Shown piece by piece: positions 10,301-23,178 of a stretch of DNA of 64,000 bases (position 1 is its first letter; every line of letters starts with the position of its first letter). The stretch is from positions 1,209,246-1,273,245 of the forward strand of contig NW_021167087.1 of the NCBI RefSeq assembly GCF_003711515.1, in the 5' to 3' direction. The DNA comes from Sodiomyces alkalinus F11. Taxonomy: Eukaryota; Ascomycota; Sordariomycetes; Glomerellales; Plectosphaerellaceae. The notes below the pieces were generated by a model that saw nothing but the letters and a program-made list of their open reading frames with translations, was not told where the DNA came from and ran no database searches. The translations under genes and the position numbers were made by a program.

Positions 10301-13300
10301 AAGCCGCGACGGAGAACGGCAAGCGGAGTGCAGATGGCGTTGACGTCGGGAGGGAGGAGAACGGCGACTCTGGATCCGGGCTGGATGTTGCTGGCCTGGA
10401 GCCCTCGGCAGATCTGGTCGGTCCTCTTGATCATGTCCGAGTAGGAAACCTGGTTGCCGTCGTCGTCTTTGATGGCGATGGCATCTGGGAACTCGGTTGC
10501 AACCCTTGCGATCTGGTCGACGAGGGTGCCCTCCCATTCGATGTTGACTAGAAAGGGTTCAGTCAGCATTGCGTTTGAGGAAAAGGGGGGAGAAGTGATT
10601 CGAGGAATCTGGGAGACTGCAGTGAACAGAACTTACCTGTCGGCCCATGGCCTAGAGCGGTGGCCTTGCGCATCTCCTGTGCATCAGCAAGGGAACAAGT
10701 GCTGACCCGGACAGAAGAGTCCTGCGCAAACGACTTCAACGTGTGCATATACCACTTGGTCAGCATCTCGGTATCGGCAGCACTGTACATGTATCGCTGC
10801 GTGGTGAGGGAGAGAACACAGGCGCCGCGAGGGGTATCCGAAACCTCGACGGCCAGGTCATACGAGTTCTTCGCGGCCATGGCGCCGGTCCACTCGAGCT
10901 GCCCATCGCCCAAGGGGCTGGAGGACGGGATGCCCAGTCGATAGTTGACGATCACTTGGAACAGCGGATGGTGGGTGTTGTGGCGAGGCACCTTGAGCTC
11001 ATCGAGCAGCAGCTGGAACGGAACTCCCGCGTTGGACAGGCCCGCCAGGACGGTGTCCCTCGTGCGCTGGGCGACCTTGTCGAACGTCTCGTCGTCCTGG
11101 ATCCTGCCGACTCGGAGGGGTAACAGGTTGAGAAAGCAGCCGACGGCCTGTGCGTCGTCCGCAGCATCCGGGCCACCGCCGCGGTTCGAGTCGACGATGC
11201 CGATGTTCATGTCGTCCGTGGTGTTGCCGAGACAGCGCGCGAGAAGGGCGTGGAAGCTGGCGACATAGAAGTGGAAGGGCGTGATGCGGAGTTGCGAAGA
11301 CTTGGTCCGGATCAGGGCGCATAGGTCGGCGTCCAGTTTGATGTCGAAGGTCTGCAGGTCATAATCGTACAGAGGCTGGCGACTCTGGGTCTTCGCAAAG
11401 CGGAGTAGAGGTATGGGGGACGACGACGACGACGACGACGACGACCCGTGGACCCTCATCCAGTATGCGAGTTTATCCGCCATCTTGTCCGACATGCACT
11501 CGGCCCGCCTCTTGGCGCACACGTCGATGGCCTGGGGAGGGGAGCTGCTGCTCAGGGGCTGGCCGGCATACGCCATGGTCAGCTCTGTCAGGAAGACAAT
11601 GGTAGCTTGCGCGTCCATGACGATGTGGTGGTGCACGAAGACGATGTGGTGGAGGCTGGGCGAGACGGACAGCACGGCCACGACCATCAGCTTGCCGTGG
11701 CTAATGTCGAAAACGTGCTCTCGCAGCTGTTGCACCTCGGCGTCGACATCGGCCTCGGCGTCGATCTGTTTGCGGATCACCTGGATCCCCGAGCCGTCCG
11801 TCCTTACATGTACCCCCTGGACGGCTTGCTGCGTGCTGGGGTCGACAAAGTACGCGCTGCGAAGGGCTTCGTGGCGTTGGGCGACGTGTTGCAGGGCGGC
11901 TTCGAATTGGGCCATGTTCAGGCGGTGCGGGTATCGACCGCGGAACAAGACGTTTTGGCTGGACTTGTCGACCAGGTACTCGTGGAGGAAATGGAGAGCC
12001 TCTTGCGAGTGAGACATGGGTCCCGTACGCTCGTAGCTATCTCTGGCCGGGGGGGTAGGGGCGGCGGCGGCGGTGGCGGCGGCGGCGGGAGATTCTTCTG
12101 CCACGGGAGATTGTTGCCGGGCCGTGTTCTTAGGGCCCGTGTTGGACGCTGATCCAAAGACGGACGGGGAGGCGGTGCTGTTTGGCGAACTGGGACTGGG
12201 GCTATCGAGCCATCGATCATCGTGGTTGGCTTGATGATCGGAGGACGTGTCGGAGCGTGAAGCAGTAGACGTCTCGTCACACTCGATGGTGATTCTCGGG
12301 GCATTCGATGGCCGGGCAGAAGCCGGTGGAGATTCCTTCTCCCGTTCCTGTTTGCCGGGAGTGTCGGAGACGATGATGCTGAGTTTCGACTTGACCTCGA
12401 CGCTGATATCGGCAATGGTGGCATCGCTGAGAATCCTCAGGGTGGGCACATCCACAGCGAGCTCCTTGAGGAACCAAGACCGCAACTCGACGGCCACCAA
12501 CGAGTCCATGCCCAGCGAGAGCAGTGCCGTCTTGGGGTCCATGGGCGCGCCGGTGTCGGCCAGCTGCAGCACCAGGCGCAGTTTGCGCGAGAAGGCCGCC
12601 TCGATGGCCGTCAAGACGTCCTCGTCGCTTGTAGCCTCGGAGATGAGCTGCCGGAGGGTCTTGTCGGGCTCAGCGCCCATGCCAGCAGTCGCGGAGAGGC
12701 CGCCGCCGCCCTGGTTCTCGGAGGGCACAAAGTGCGAGAAGCGCGGGAACCGCTTCCAGCTCGCCGTGTTGGACAGGGCGAGACCGGTGTGGATCTCGGG
12801 ATCGGCAAACTCGACGCGGCCGGCTTCCATGGCCTCGGCCATGATGGTGTGAAACTCGGGCTCGGAGATGGACATGTAGGCGGCCGCCTTCATCTGGGCC
12901 TCGAGGAGCTCGCCCGCGTTGCGCCACATCCAGCCGAAGCCGACCAGCATGGCAATGTCGACGACCGAAGCCGACACGCCGCGCGCCCGGCGCTGCGCGG
13001 CCAGGCTGGCCATGAACATGTTGGCGGCCGCGTAGTTGGACTGGCCCGGGTTGCCGATGACACGCGACAGGGACGAGAAGAGGATGAAGAACTCGAGGGG
13101 GTCCGAGTGGAAGATGTTGTCGAGATACTCGCTGCCGCGCACCTTGGGGCCCAGCACCGCGTCGAAGTCCTCCAACGTCATGGCGCTGAAGGGCCTGTCT
13201 CGGAGCACCATGGCGCCGTTCATGACGCCGCCGACGGGGGGCATGGTCTCGACAATCTGCCGATGCACGTCGTGGAGCATCTTCTCGTCCGCCACGTCGA

Positions 13301-16300
13301 GCGCAAATACGCGGACGTGGGCGCCTTTGCTCTTCCAGTGGCCCAGGAAGCGGGGGTCGATGTCGGGCTTGCGGCTCGAGAGCGCCAGGTGCCGCGCGCC
13401 GTTGTCGATCATCCAGTTGCAGAGACCGAGGCCGAGTTCGCCGGTCAACCCCACGAGGAAGTAGGTCTTGTCGTGGGAGAACATGTTGCCGGTGTCCAGG
13501 GGCTTGACGACGGCGGCGACCCGGTCCACGCACGCCCAGTCGACCAGCTCGAGGGGGTCAGAGACGTGGGGTGCGGTTGCGCGGTTCGTGGGCAGATTGT
13601 CGACCGGGGTCGCAGAGAGGGTCGCAGAGGACTCGTCCGCCGCCACTGGCACGGGGACGGGGGACTTGGCTGCGTCGGCGTCGTCTCGGAGAACGTCTCG
13701 CACCTCCTCCAAGCTGAGCGAGACGGCGAGGTGGCCATGCTGGTTCGTCTGGCCGGTCAAGTGACGAACCTCGGCAGCGTCGTCGTCCAGACCGGAAGCC
13801 AGTCGCTGGTAGAATCCGGCAATGGGCTCTTCCCCGAGGGTGAGCAGGCAGCGGACATGGCTTGGAAGCAGAGAACGAAGCTCCCTTTCCGTGATGAATG
13901 GGTGGAGGACCCGAGGCGTTGTGTCACCACGTCCGCCCTTACCTCGGGCCGGAACGCGAACGCTGGTCGAAGATGTCCACAGCAACTCGAGGCCATGGGC
14001 GGATGTCACCTCGGAAGCAATTTCCGCAACGGAGGCGTCGGCAACGTGTAGCCAGACTGTGCCCTTGATGTTGGCCAGGGGCTTGACGAGGCTTTCGCAG
14101 ATGATGCGCACCAGGGCTGCTCGGAGCGAGCTTTGCTGGGAGGAAGGGGAAGAAGCTGACGGGGTGCCGCCGGGGGACTGGCCAAGTGGGATGATGTCGT
14201 CGGATGCAAGGCTGATAATGGAGCTGTTGGTCGGGGTCAAGGCGAGCACCATCTCGCCCGACTCGACGGCTTTACCGACACAGACGAAATGATGGCGGCC
14301 TTCTTTCGTGACCACGGGGAAGAGAGAGCAGGCCTGAACGCGTACAGCTACGTCTTGAGAAAGGTCGGCAGCAGTGGAGGAAGAAGCCTTGCTCTTACTC
14401 TTCGTCTGCTGCTCCAGCCAACACACGCCACTGGGCGACTCCCTCCTCAGCGTCACGGCCTGCTGCGAGACGTTGACTTGCCCCTGGACAGTACGGCGGC
14501 CCAAGTTGATCCTCTGGTTGGAGGCTTCTTCGGGAACGATTCTCGGGATGTACGTGTCGCCGCCGTTCCCCTGGATCAACGTCTCCGTCTCACCGGACCA
14601 GACGACATGTTGCCACTCCGGGTCGTCGTACTCGTCGGTATCCAGCAGCAGCATGCGCAGAAGCATATTGGACAACAACACCGCGGGCTTCTCCTTGTCC
14701 TTCTCCTTCTCCGTCTGGGCCGGGTCCACGTCGACGAACTGCAGGTTCAAGTGCGCGAGCTCCTGCATGACCGAGCGACCCAGACCGACCATGATGTTGG
14801 CGTAAGGGTCGTCGGCGCGGCAGCCGCGCGTGGCCCAGAGGATGGTCTTGGCGTTGTTGAAGATGCTCTTGAGGGTTTGGAACTTGGCGGCGTCCATGGT
14901 GCGGAAGGTGGCTTCGTGGAGGTCGACGAGCGAGAGGACGGTGGTTCCTAGAGGCAGAGCGGCTGCCGGAGCGTCCATGTCGGCGCCGTCCCCGTCCCGG
15001 GCGGCCAAGACCGGGTCGTGGAGGCCCTGGGCGACGGTGATGGTGTTGGCAAAGGGAGAAAGCAGGTTCTTGATCTCGCTGACCAGTGTGGTAAGCTCCG
15101 TACCCGCTGCGCCAGGGCCAGGGCCGGGGCCGATGAGAGCGATGTGGTCGACCTTGGGAGCAAGGGGCTGGCTGGGCTCCATGAGGAGAGGGCTCCTCAG
15201 TGCCTCGACCCTGCCATGACCGTCCAAGGCTTGGGTGGTAAACACGGAGAAGGTGTATCTGTCCTCGTCTTCCAGGTCACGACACTGCACGTCGACACCC
15301 GAGAACCCCTGGCGACGCAGGATGCCGTCCCACTCGTCGATGGAGACAGTCGGGTGGTTGATGCGCCCCTCTTCCTGTCCGAGCCACCAGCCCGGCAGCG
15401 CCGAAAAGATGGTCTGGATCCACAGCGCCTCACTGGTAATCTCCAGCAGGATCATGCGGCCGCCGGGCTTCAGCAGCTTGTGGCAATGGGCGATGGTGAC
15501 GTCCAGGTGCTTGGTGGCATGGAGCACGTTGGCGGCCATGATGACATCGAACGAGTGCGGCTCGTAGCCCTGTTCCACGGGATCGCGCTCGATGTCCAGC
15601 GTCTTGAAGATCATCTTGTGCGCGTGGCGGGAGAAATTCGAAGCGGCCTTCTCGAAGAAGCCGGGCGAGATGTCCGTGTACGTGTACGAGGCGAAGTTGG
15701 ACCGGAGACACTGGAGGGCCGTGGTGGTCGTCCCGCCCGTGCCGGCGCCGATCTCGAGGATGTTCATCTGCGGATAGCGGTGGGCGAGTTGGCCGACGAG
15801 CTCGCCTACCTGGGTGTTGGCCGTCTGCCCGCCGATGCAGTCCTTGTACAGCCGGTTCAGGACGTTGTCCTCCAGGAGAATCTGCAGGGGGGGCACGTCG
15901 CCCCGGACAATGGCGGCGTAGGCCTGGCCGATGGCGTGCACGGCGCGCAGGCTGATTTCGTCGCGGCCGAACTCGTCGCGCCAGGCTTGGATGTCCTCTT
16001 CTCGGTCGACGGCCCACTCGGGCTTCACGCGGGGGTGTTGGCCCTCTTCGATGGACGGTAGCAGCCTGTCGAACACCCAGCCCAGGCAGGCCTTGGCGTG
16101 CCAGGCCATGTCCTCGATCTCCGGCGTCGAGATGTCCTCCCGGAGTTTCCGCAAGAAGAAGTACGAGGTCCGCTCCAGGACCTCGTAGAGCCGGGAATCG
16201 TCATGGCTCGCTTTGATGATTTTGTTGTTCTCGATGCCGCAGGCGATGTCCTTCCTCCAGACGGTATGGGAGAAGAGCTTGCGGTCTTGATCGGGGCTTT

Positions 16301-19300
16301 GCGTGGTGAACGAGGTGCAGGTAAGACCCTCTAGCTGACACTGCAGGGTATAAGTGTTGGCAGCAGCAGAGTAGAGGTCGACGTCGGCGCAGATGATCTT
16401 GTCGGAAGCCTCGCGCAGGATGCAGTCGGCACTGAAGTGCTTTTGCGGCTGCTGCGGCTGCTGCGGCTGCTGCGTGGTCACTCGGACACGACGAATGCTC
16501 GTCGGAAGGTAAGCAGTCCACATGCGTCCGTCGTTCGGGTAGCTGAAAGCAGAGAACACGCCATGGAACGAGGTATCCAACACGGCGGGATCCACGATCA
16601 AGTGCGTCCGGTCCCTCTGAGACATGGAAACGGTGGCGAGGCCCAGACGTCGGCGGATCGAGTCGGCGAGGAAGTCTCCCGAGTAGTCAAGGCCGATGCC
16701 GCTCACGCTGGCGTAGAACTGGTCGAGGTTCACATCCGTGAGGGGGAGCGGCGGCGCTTCACGCCTCGACGGCTGTAGAGTCTCGGCCTCTCGCGCACTC
16801 GTCATGATGATGGTGGCCGACCCGGTAAAGTTGCAGTGGCTCTGCTCGTCGGCTCCGGCATCCGCTTCGATGCTGTAGCAAGAATACTCGGCGGTGGTGG
16901 TCGCTGCATCCTGCTGACGCGCGCGGATCACAAAGGTCACCTCGGTCCCCATCGAGGACTGCTCGGACAGCGTAATGGCTCGGTGGATCTTCATGTCGTT
17001 CAGCTCGATCACCTTGATCTTGGTGTTGGGTTGCTGCTGATCTGATTCCGGGACCAAGTACGACGCCGCCTCGACGGCCATGGACACGTAGCCCGCGGCA
17101 GGGAAGAGGACCTGGTTCTGGAACTTGTGTCCACGCAGCCAGTCCATCTCCTTGACCCGCATGATCTTGCGCCAGTGCACCTCCTGACGGTTGCCGCTGA
17201 CGGTGGGCAGCCCCAGCAGATCGTGTTCCGGTTCCTTCCGGCCGCGCCACAGCTTGGACGTTCGCGATTCCCACAGGAGCGGCTTGCTGTGGTTCCAGGG
17301 GAACGTGGGCAGGGACTTGCAAACTTGCGGACGGAACGACGATGCCGCATCGGAGGCGCAGGCCCGGGCGAAGGCTTCGAAATCGGGCATAGCTTGCGCC
17401 TGACCGGCTCCGTCAACCTGGACATGGACATGCCTCCACACGAAACCCAGGGCCTCGGAGAAGGCGGCGAGATCGTTCTCGCCTCTCTTGAGCACGCCGC
17501 TGTAGGGCACCGCCACACCGGCCAGGGACTTGATCAAGTCGGTCGCCGGACCGCGCAGGGCCGGGTGCGGGCCGACTTCGAGCACGAGATCGAGCCGTTG
17601 GCTTTCTTGCACGGCGCGATCCAGCGCCTGCGAGAACATGACCGGTTGGACGAGGTTGTCCACCCAGTACTGGTCGGCGAAGCTTCCCGGCTCGTTTGTG
17701 TAGGATCCGGCCGAGCCATGGACGCTGGAATACCAGACGCAGTCGTCGTTGTCGCGGTTGACGTGGGTCCGGAGCACTTTGATGTCGCAGGCGCGCAGGG
17801 AATTCAGGTAGGCGCCCGAGCAGGGCTGCATGTGGTGAGAGTGGTAGGCCTTGTCCACCTGCAGCGCCCGGGCAAAGACCCCCTCGGCGTCGAGGACCTC
17901 CTTCGCCTCGAGTATGGCATCGGCGTCTCCCGAGACCGTGACGCTGGACCTGGCGTTGCTGGCGGCGACCGCGACACGGCCGTGGAACGGGGGACGCTGG
18001 CAGAAGGCCTGCGCGTCTTGGAAGGACAGCCCGATGGCCATCATCTTCCCGGGCTGGCCGGTCGGGGACGAGGCGAGATGGGAGTGCACGCCGCGGTAGT
18101 AGGCAATGCGGATGGCATCGCGGGACGACAAATAGCCGGCGGCGTAGGCAGCGGCGATCTCTCCCGAAGAGTGCCCGACCACTGCGTGGAAAGAAACGCC
18201 GACCACCTGTAGGAGGTGCACGAGGGCGACCTGTACGGCCGTGCAGATGGGCTGCGCGATCTCGGCGGCCCTCACGCGAGAGGTCTCCTCGGGGGCCAAC
18301 AGCTCTGCGCGAAGAGACCACGAGGGTGCATCGGGGAGCTCGTCTAGGGACGCCTGAAGCTCGTCGATGGACTGCCGGAAGCGGGCCGACTGCGTGTACA
18401 GCTCGGCGCCCATTCTCGGCCATTGTGCGCCTTGACCGGTGAAGACGCCCAGAATGCGAACCGGGTACTTGTCGGACACGCGCGCGGCCTTGGCCGACTG
18501 GACGGAGAGCGCGTTCGCGTCCTTGCTGGCGGCGGCTAACCGTTCGATGAGCTGGTCTCTGTCGACGGCGGCGATGGCGGCTCGGACGGGGAAGTGCTCG
18601 CGCCGAAGCTGCAGGGTCCATGCCAGGTCGCGGAGGTTGATGCCGGGGTTGGTCTTGAGGGCTTGCGCTAGGTTCGACATGGCAGCCATCAAGCCCTCGT
18701 CCGAGCCGGCAGAGAGCGCGAAGGGGCCGAAGTGCTGCTGCGGCTGCTGATCTTTTGCGTCTTCGCATGCGTCTTCACGGCCACATGCATCGTCGGCAGG
18801 AGGCCAGCTCTCAATAATGGCGTGTGCATTCGTTCCGCCAAACCCGAACGAGTTGACGCTGGCCCTCCGCGGCACGCCCTTGGGCAGCTCCGGCCAGGCC
18901 TGCAGCCGGGTGGGGACCTCGAGGCAGTCGTAGAAAGGTTCGATCTTGGGGTTGAGACGGTTGAAGTGGAGGTTCGGGGGGATCTGGCCGTGCTGCACAG
19001 CCAAGGAGGCTTTGAGCAATCCCGCCAGGCCGGCCGCGCCCTCCAGATGTCCGATGACGGTCTTGACGGAGCCGACGTACAGCACGTCCAAGTCTTTGCC
19101 CGCGTCCCGTTCCGGGTCCGACTCCCCCGAGGGCCCCGACTTTTCCGGGAAGAAGGCACATCGAATCGCGCGGGCTTCCTTGGGATCGCCTGCTTGCGTC
19201 CCCGTGCCATGGGCCTCGAAGTATTGGCAGCGATCCTCCGTCTTCCGCCAGTCCAGGCCGCATTTGCTGTAAGTGGACTGGATGAGTGCGGCCTGGGCTT

Positions 19301-20396
19301 CTGAGCTGGGGACGGTGAGACCTTCCGATCGACCGTCCTGGTTCACGCCCGTCTCCCTGATGATGCATTCGATGTGGTCGTTGTCGGCCAGGGCCTGGCT
19401 CAACCGCTTGACCACCACGGCCGCGAAGCCTTCGCCTCGGGCGTAGCCGTCGGCGTCGGCGTCCCACATCCGGGACCGGCCCGTGGGCGACAACATGGAT
19501 AACTGCAGGTGATCATAGTCTTAGTCAACCGGCGATGACTTGCATATAGTGATTCAGGTGCTTCAACGTACTTGCGATTCATAGATGTACTTCTCGGGCC
19601 CCAGAATGAGGTTCACGCCGGCGGCCACGGCCAAGTCGACCTCGCCGCCCCGCAACGCCTGCACGGCCTGGTGCAAAGCCACCAAGCTCGACGAACACGC
19701 CGTGTCGACGTTGACGGAGGGCCCCCGCCAGTCGAAGAAGTACGACACGCGGTTGGCGATGATGGCTCGGCTCGACCCCGTGGCTGTGTATTGCGGAGCG
19801 CACTGCACGTCCTTGTTCAGCATGTCGTAGTAGTCGTCGGTCATCTGGCCGACGTAGACGCCGGTGGCCGACCCGCGGAGGTCGGACATGGCGTAGCCGG
19901 CTTCTTCGATGCCTTCGTAGACGGTTTCGAGGAGGAGTCGTTGCTGGGGGTCCATGCTTTCGGCCTCTTTGGGGTTGAGGTTGAAGAAGGCGTGGTCGAA
20001 TTCGCCCACGTCCTCTTCGAGAACGTATGAGTGGGCGACGTTGGAGGTCTGGGGGGTCTGTCTTAGCCAGGCTTCTTCCAAGTACAGTGCAAGCAAGGTC
20101 TGGGTCTGGCGGGGAGTTCAAGAGTTGAGGCCACAAGATGGAAAGGGGGAACGTAAACGTACACCATGGCGCACACTTTCTGGGTGGTGGAACGAGTGCT
20201 GGTTGAACTTGGACGGGGGAATCTCCTTTCGAAGATCCGGGGGGCTGCGCAGAATGTGCCACAGCTTGGATGGAGAGCTCGCGCCTCCTGGGAAGCGACA
20301 GCTGGTTCCGACAATGGCCACCGGCTCAGTCTTCCAGCTGTCTCTGCTGCTGTCGCTGCTGCTGTCGCTGCTGCTGTTGCTGCGTGGCGGTGCCAT
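7354..20396 (-). CDS. Hybrid PKS-NRPS megasynthase (KS-AT-DH-MT-KR-ACP-C-A-T-R)
   Basis: Exons 20396-20163, 20048-19572, 19502-10637 and 10547-7354 sum to 4256 aa with all phases consistent; introns are 114, 69 and 89 bp. Approximate domains: KS 20-470 ([32 protein letters not shown]); AT with GHSSGE near 680; DH with [10 protein letters not shown] near 1030 and DPAVLD near 1205; C-methyltransferase with LEIGAGTGG near 1484; an inactive stretch where an ER would sit; KR with GLTGELG near 2253 and GQSNY near 2387; ACP with LGMDSL near 2565; a Ser/Pro/Ala-rich linker; C with HHIVMDA near 2861; A with [11 protein letters not shown] near 3358, NAYGPTE and YRTGDLG; T with GGNS near 3790; R with LTGATGFLG near 3898 and YQDSK near 4072. 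The enzyme makes a methylated polyketide joined to one amino acid. With YxxxK present, reductive release to an aldehyde is favoured over Dieckmann cyclisation. The divergent trans-ER fits the missing ER. Confidence 0.96.
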
Positions 20397-21285
20397 GTTC
20401 GGGGCGAAGAATATATCGGAATAGTATGGTTGGTATCTTGATGAGATGGAGGTCGGGCAGCTTGATGGACGCCGTCTCGCTGACTCTTGAGGACCTTGAT
20501 GATAATGGCTAAGATTCGTGTCCCGATGCTACCGTGCTTCGAGATTTGCGCCTGTGTAAGTTGTAATGAGTAGGCCTAGTAAATTGTAACGAGAAAGGTC
20601 TGAGGGGAGGGTCTGCAGCTTTTGCTTCTGGTGTTTTGATATCGAGTGAAGCAAATAGACAGAGTGCCAAGTGCAGCTCCTCTGTCCCCAGCTCACTGGA
20701 GTCTGGAGTCTGGAGTCTGGGCCTCGCCGGACATACGTTGATGCAGTGCCTTCATGTTGCATTTGATCCTTCAAGGTCCTCCTGTAAGCCGGATGTGGAA
20801 CACGGAGCGGCGGATTACAAGGCACAGTATTACTCTTTCGGATTTCTCGCTGGGATCGAGACCGACATCGACACCGACACCGACACCGCCGGCACGCCGG
20901 CACGGCACGGCGGAATCCTTCAACTTGGCCAAATTGTAAGCGCCGTAGTCGGCATATTTCCCCATTCCTGCGCCGACGGTTCAATGCAGAGTATTCCACC
21001 GAAGAATAGACACCATGGTCGTATTGTTACGCACATCATGTAAGTTGTTAGTTTGAGTAGCCATCTTCGAACCCGTGCTCTGGCGAAAAAAAGAAGAAGA
21101 AGAAAAGAACATTGAACTGTTGTTAAGCCACACGAACCAGTGTTGAGATTACCGTAAAGCCTGTGTCCCCTAGTCACGACTCCCGCAGCTGTCTCTCAAG
21201 TGTTCCTCCCGGTTCATACCATACCATACCATCCATACGGTCTATACAGTCTATACGGTCCATACGGTCCATACCAGAGTCAGAC
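20397..21285. promoter_or_regulatory. Bidirectional promoter of megasynthase and trans-ER
   Basis: These 889 bp separate the divergent starts at 20396 and 21286, so both genes are likely co-regulated from here. Visible features are a triple TCTGGAG-type direct repeat near 20698, two TCG-N4-CGA inverted half-sites at 20856-20865 and 20868-20877 followed by CGACAC repeats and a GCCGGCACGCCGGC stretch, and a CATAC-type tandem repeat at 21214-21274. These could bind a Zn2Cys6 regulator, but no site is proven. Confidence 0.55.
21214..21274. repeat. Short tandem repeats (CATAC and TATACGGTCC types)
   Basis: Units of CATAC pass into units like CATACGGTCC/TATACAGTCT just before the trans-ER start codon. 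They lie in the presumed 5' leader. Confidence 0.75.
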
Positions 21286-21806
21286 ATGAGCGTCCGAAAG
21301 GCCCTCGTCGGGAAAGGCCCCGGCGAATACCAAATTATCCACGATGCGCCGATACCCGCCATACAGCCAGACCAGATGCTCTGCAAGACCAACGCAGTGG
21401 CCCTGAACCCAGCCGATGCAAAGACCATCGACAACTCACCCAGCCCCGGAATCGGTGGTTACGACTTCTCGGGCACTGTCGTCGAGGTGGGAAGCTCCGT
21501 CACGAGGTTCCAGCCCGGTGATCGGGTTTTCGGATTCGTCCACGGCCTCAACGCCGACAACCGGGCATCTGGTGCCTTCGCCGACCACGTAGTGGCAACC
21601 GCCGATGTCTGCTGCAAGATGCCCGCGTCCATGACATCCAACCAGGCAAGTACCATGGCGCTGGCCTTTGGAACTGTGGGCTACGCCATGTTTAAGCAGC
21701 TCGGACTGGCCATGCCTGGCTCCGAAACCGGGGAGAGGCCGGAATACGCTCTTGTTGCTGGTGGAAATACGGCTTCCGGCCGGATGGCCATTCAGCTTTT
21801 GAAACT

Positions 21807-21856
<50 letters not shown>

Positions 21857-22422
21857 CGCAAATTCGCGACCTTGGCTGAGAAAAGTCACTCAGGTCCGGC
21901 ATCAAGCCCGTCGTCACTTGCAGCGTGAGCGCCAGCGCCACCATGAAGGACCTCGGCGCGGTGGCTACCTTCGACTACCACTCACGCACCTGCGGCCGGG
22001 AGATCAAAAACTTCACCCGCAACACCCTCGTGCATGCCTTCGACTGCGTCACCACCGCCGACACCATGACCATGTGTTTCGAGGCCTTGGGCGCCAAGGG
22101 GGGCAGATACATCGGTCTCGAGAACCCGCCCACTCGCGTCAAGTACACGCGGCGGGACGTGACCGTGGACTGGGTCCAGGCCCTGACGCTCTTTGGGAAA
22201 CCTGTCAAGCTGGATGGTGTATACGGCAGACCCGCCTCGCCGTCGGATCGTCAGTTCGCCGCGCAGCTTTACAGGGCGGCGGAGAGATGGACCCAGGAGG
22301 GATTAGTACGAGGGCCTGACTTTCAGCTTGGAGAAGGTGGCTTGGAAGGTCTTGTAGAAGGAATCGACGACGTTCGCAAGGGCAAGGTTCAGGGGTATAA
22401 GTTGGTGTACCCGATAGCTTAG
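21286..22422 (+). CDS. Trans-acting enoyl reductase (MDR family) for the PKS-NRPS
   Basis: Two exons, 21286-21806 and 21894-22422, encode 349 aa, the usual length for stand-alone enoyl reductases such as LovC, TenC and CcsC that reduce the growing chain on a PKS whose own ER is inactive. The N-terminal GroES-like half contains ALNPADAK and GYDFSGTV; the NADPH-binding turn reads AGGNTASGRMAIQLLKL and is split by the intron directly after it, continuing SGIKPVVTCS. The C-terminus has the ASPSDRQFAAQLYRAAE and GIDDVRKGKVQGYKLVY segments typical of the family. The 87-bp intron (21807-21893) contains a perfect (CT)20 microsatellite. Divergent pairing with the megasynthase supports the role strongly. 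Confidence 0.93.
21812..21851. repeat. (CT)20 microsatellite inside the trans-ER intron
   Basis: Twenty uninterrupted CT units take up nearly half of the 87-bp intron and sit upstream of the 3' splice site, adding an unusually long pyrimidine run. Confidence 0.95.
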
Positions 22423-23178
22423 GGTACGATAGCTACGACATGTACAAATGATAGCGGGCATGAAATTCAGATAGCAGTCTCCTAAGCTCCTTCATTAGAC
22501 GTTGGTTATGTCGTGAACTTCAAGATAGAACCTCACTTATACGGACTTGGCGCAATTTGTGCAAGAATAAGACTGAAGCAGACACGGTAATGTTAGAAAA
22601 GAAATAAAGAGTAAACTAAATGGGGGGGGGGGGGGTTGCTCTCTTTTTTTCTCTTTTTTTTTCATCCCCCCCTCCCCTCCCCCCTTTTTCTATTTTTTCT
22701 TTTTCTTTCTACTATTTTTATTTCGATACGTAGTCCACATACAACCACCCACACAACGCCACCAGCACCATCAGAGCCCACGGTTCTTTTCTTCGTTGAC
22801 GCCTCAACGGATAATAATTTATTATTCTCCGACCTTCATTTCCTCTGTCCGCCACCGGCCGGAGTCACCGACAACATCATGGCAGCCTTCATAACCCCTG
22901 TCATTTTGACGCCTAGCCCAACACCATACCATGCCTGCGCCTCGTCTTAGTCTCGTCTACGATCAGGATTCAGGGCTCCTTCACATATTTAAAGCAGACC
23001 AGACAATGCATGCCCCGTGGTAACACTCACTTCCACGCCAGTCCTTTCTCTCTTTCACTTACCGGCACCAAAACTCATTCCCAGAAGCACCTGTGACCTG
23101 CCACCAACTTACACGTTCCACCACCAACATTCACACACAAGCATCGCAATCGCAAAACAATCTCTACCCATACTCACC
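22423..23178. other. Intergenic
   Basis: This holds the 3' flank of the trans-ER and the 5' flank of the EthD-fold gene. It contains a G14 run (22622-22635) followed by T- and C-rich simple sequence. No gene is seen; the open frame from 22636 is low-complexity Phe/Pro-rich sequence. Confidence 0.5.
22622..22635. repeat. Poly-G run (14)
   Basis: Fourteen consecutive G bases followed by T/C-rich sequence. Confidence 0.95.

Noticed and set aside
8887..10302. Long plus-strand open frame (471 aa) opposite the megasynthase
   Set aside because: It is antisense to the A and T domains; GC-rich coding DNA leaves the opposite strand open. It shows no motif and is explained by the real gene.
12732..14051. 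439-aa plus-strand open frame
   Set aside because: It lies antisense to the KR/ACP region of the megasynthase, with Arg/Gly/Val-rich shadow composition.
15018..16061. 347-aa plus-strand open frame
   Set aside because: Antisense shadow of the methyltransferase region.
22636..22950. 104-aa open frame before the EthD-fold gene
   Set aside because: Phe/Pro/Ser-rich translation of T- and C-rich simple sequence; part of the promoter region.
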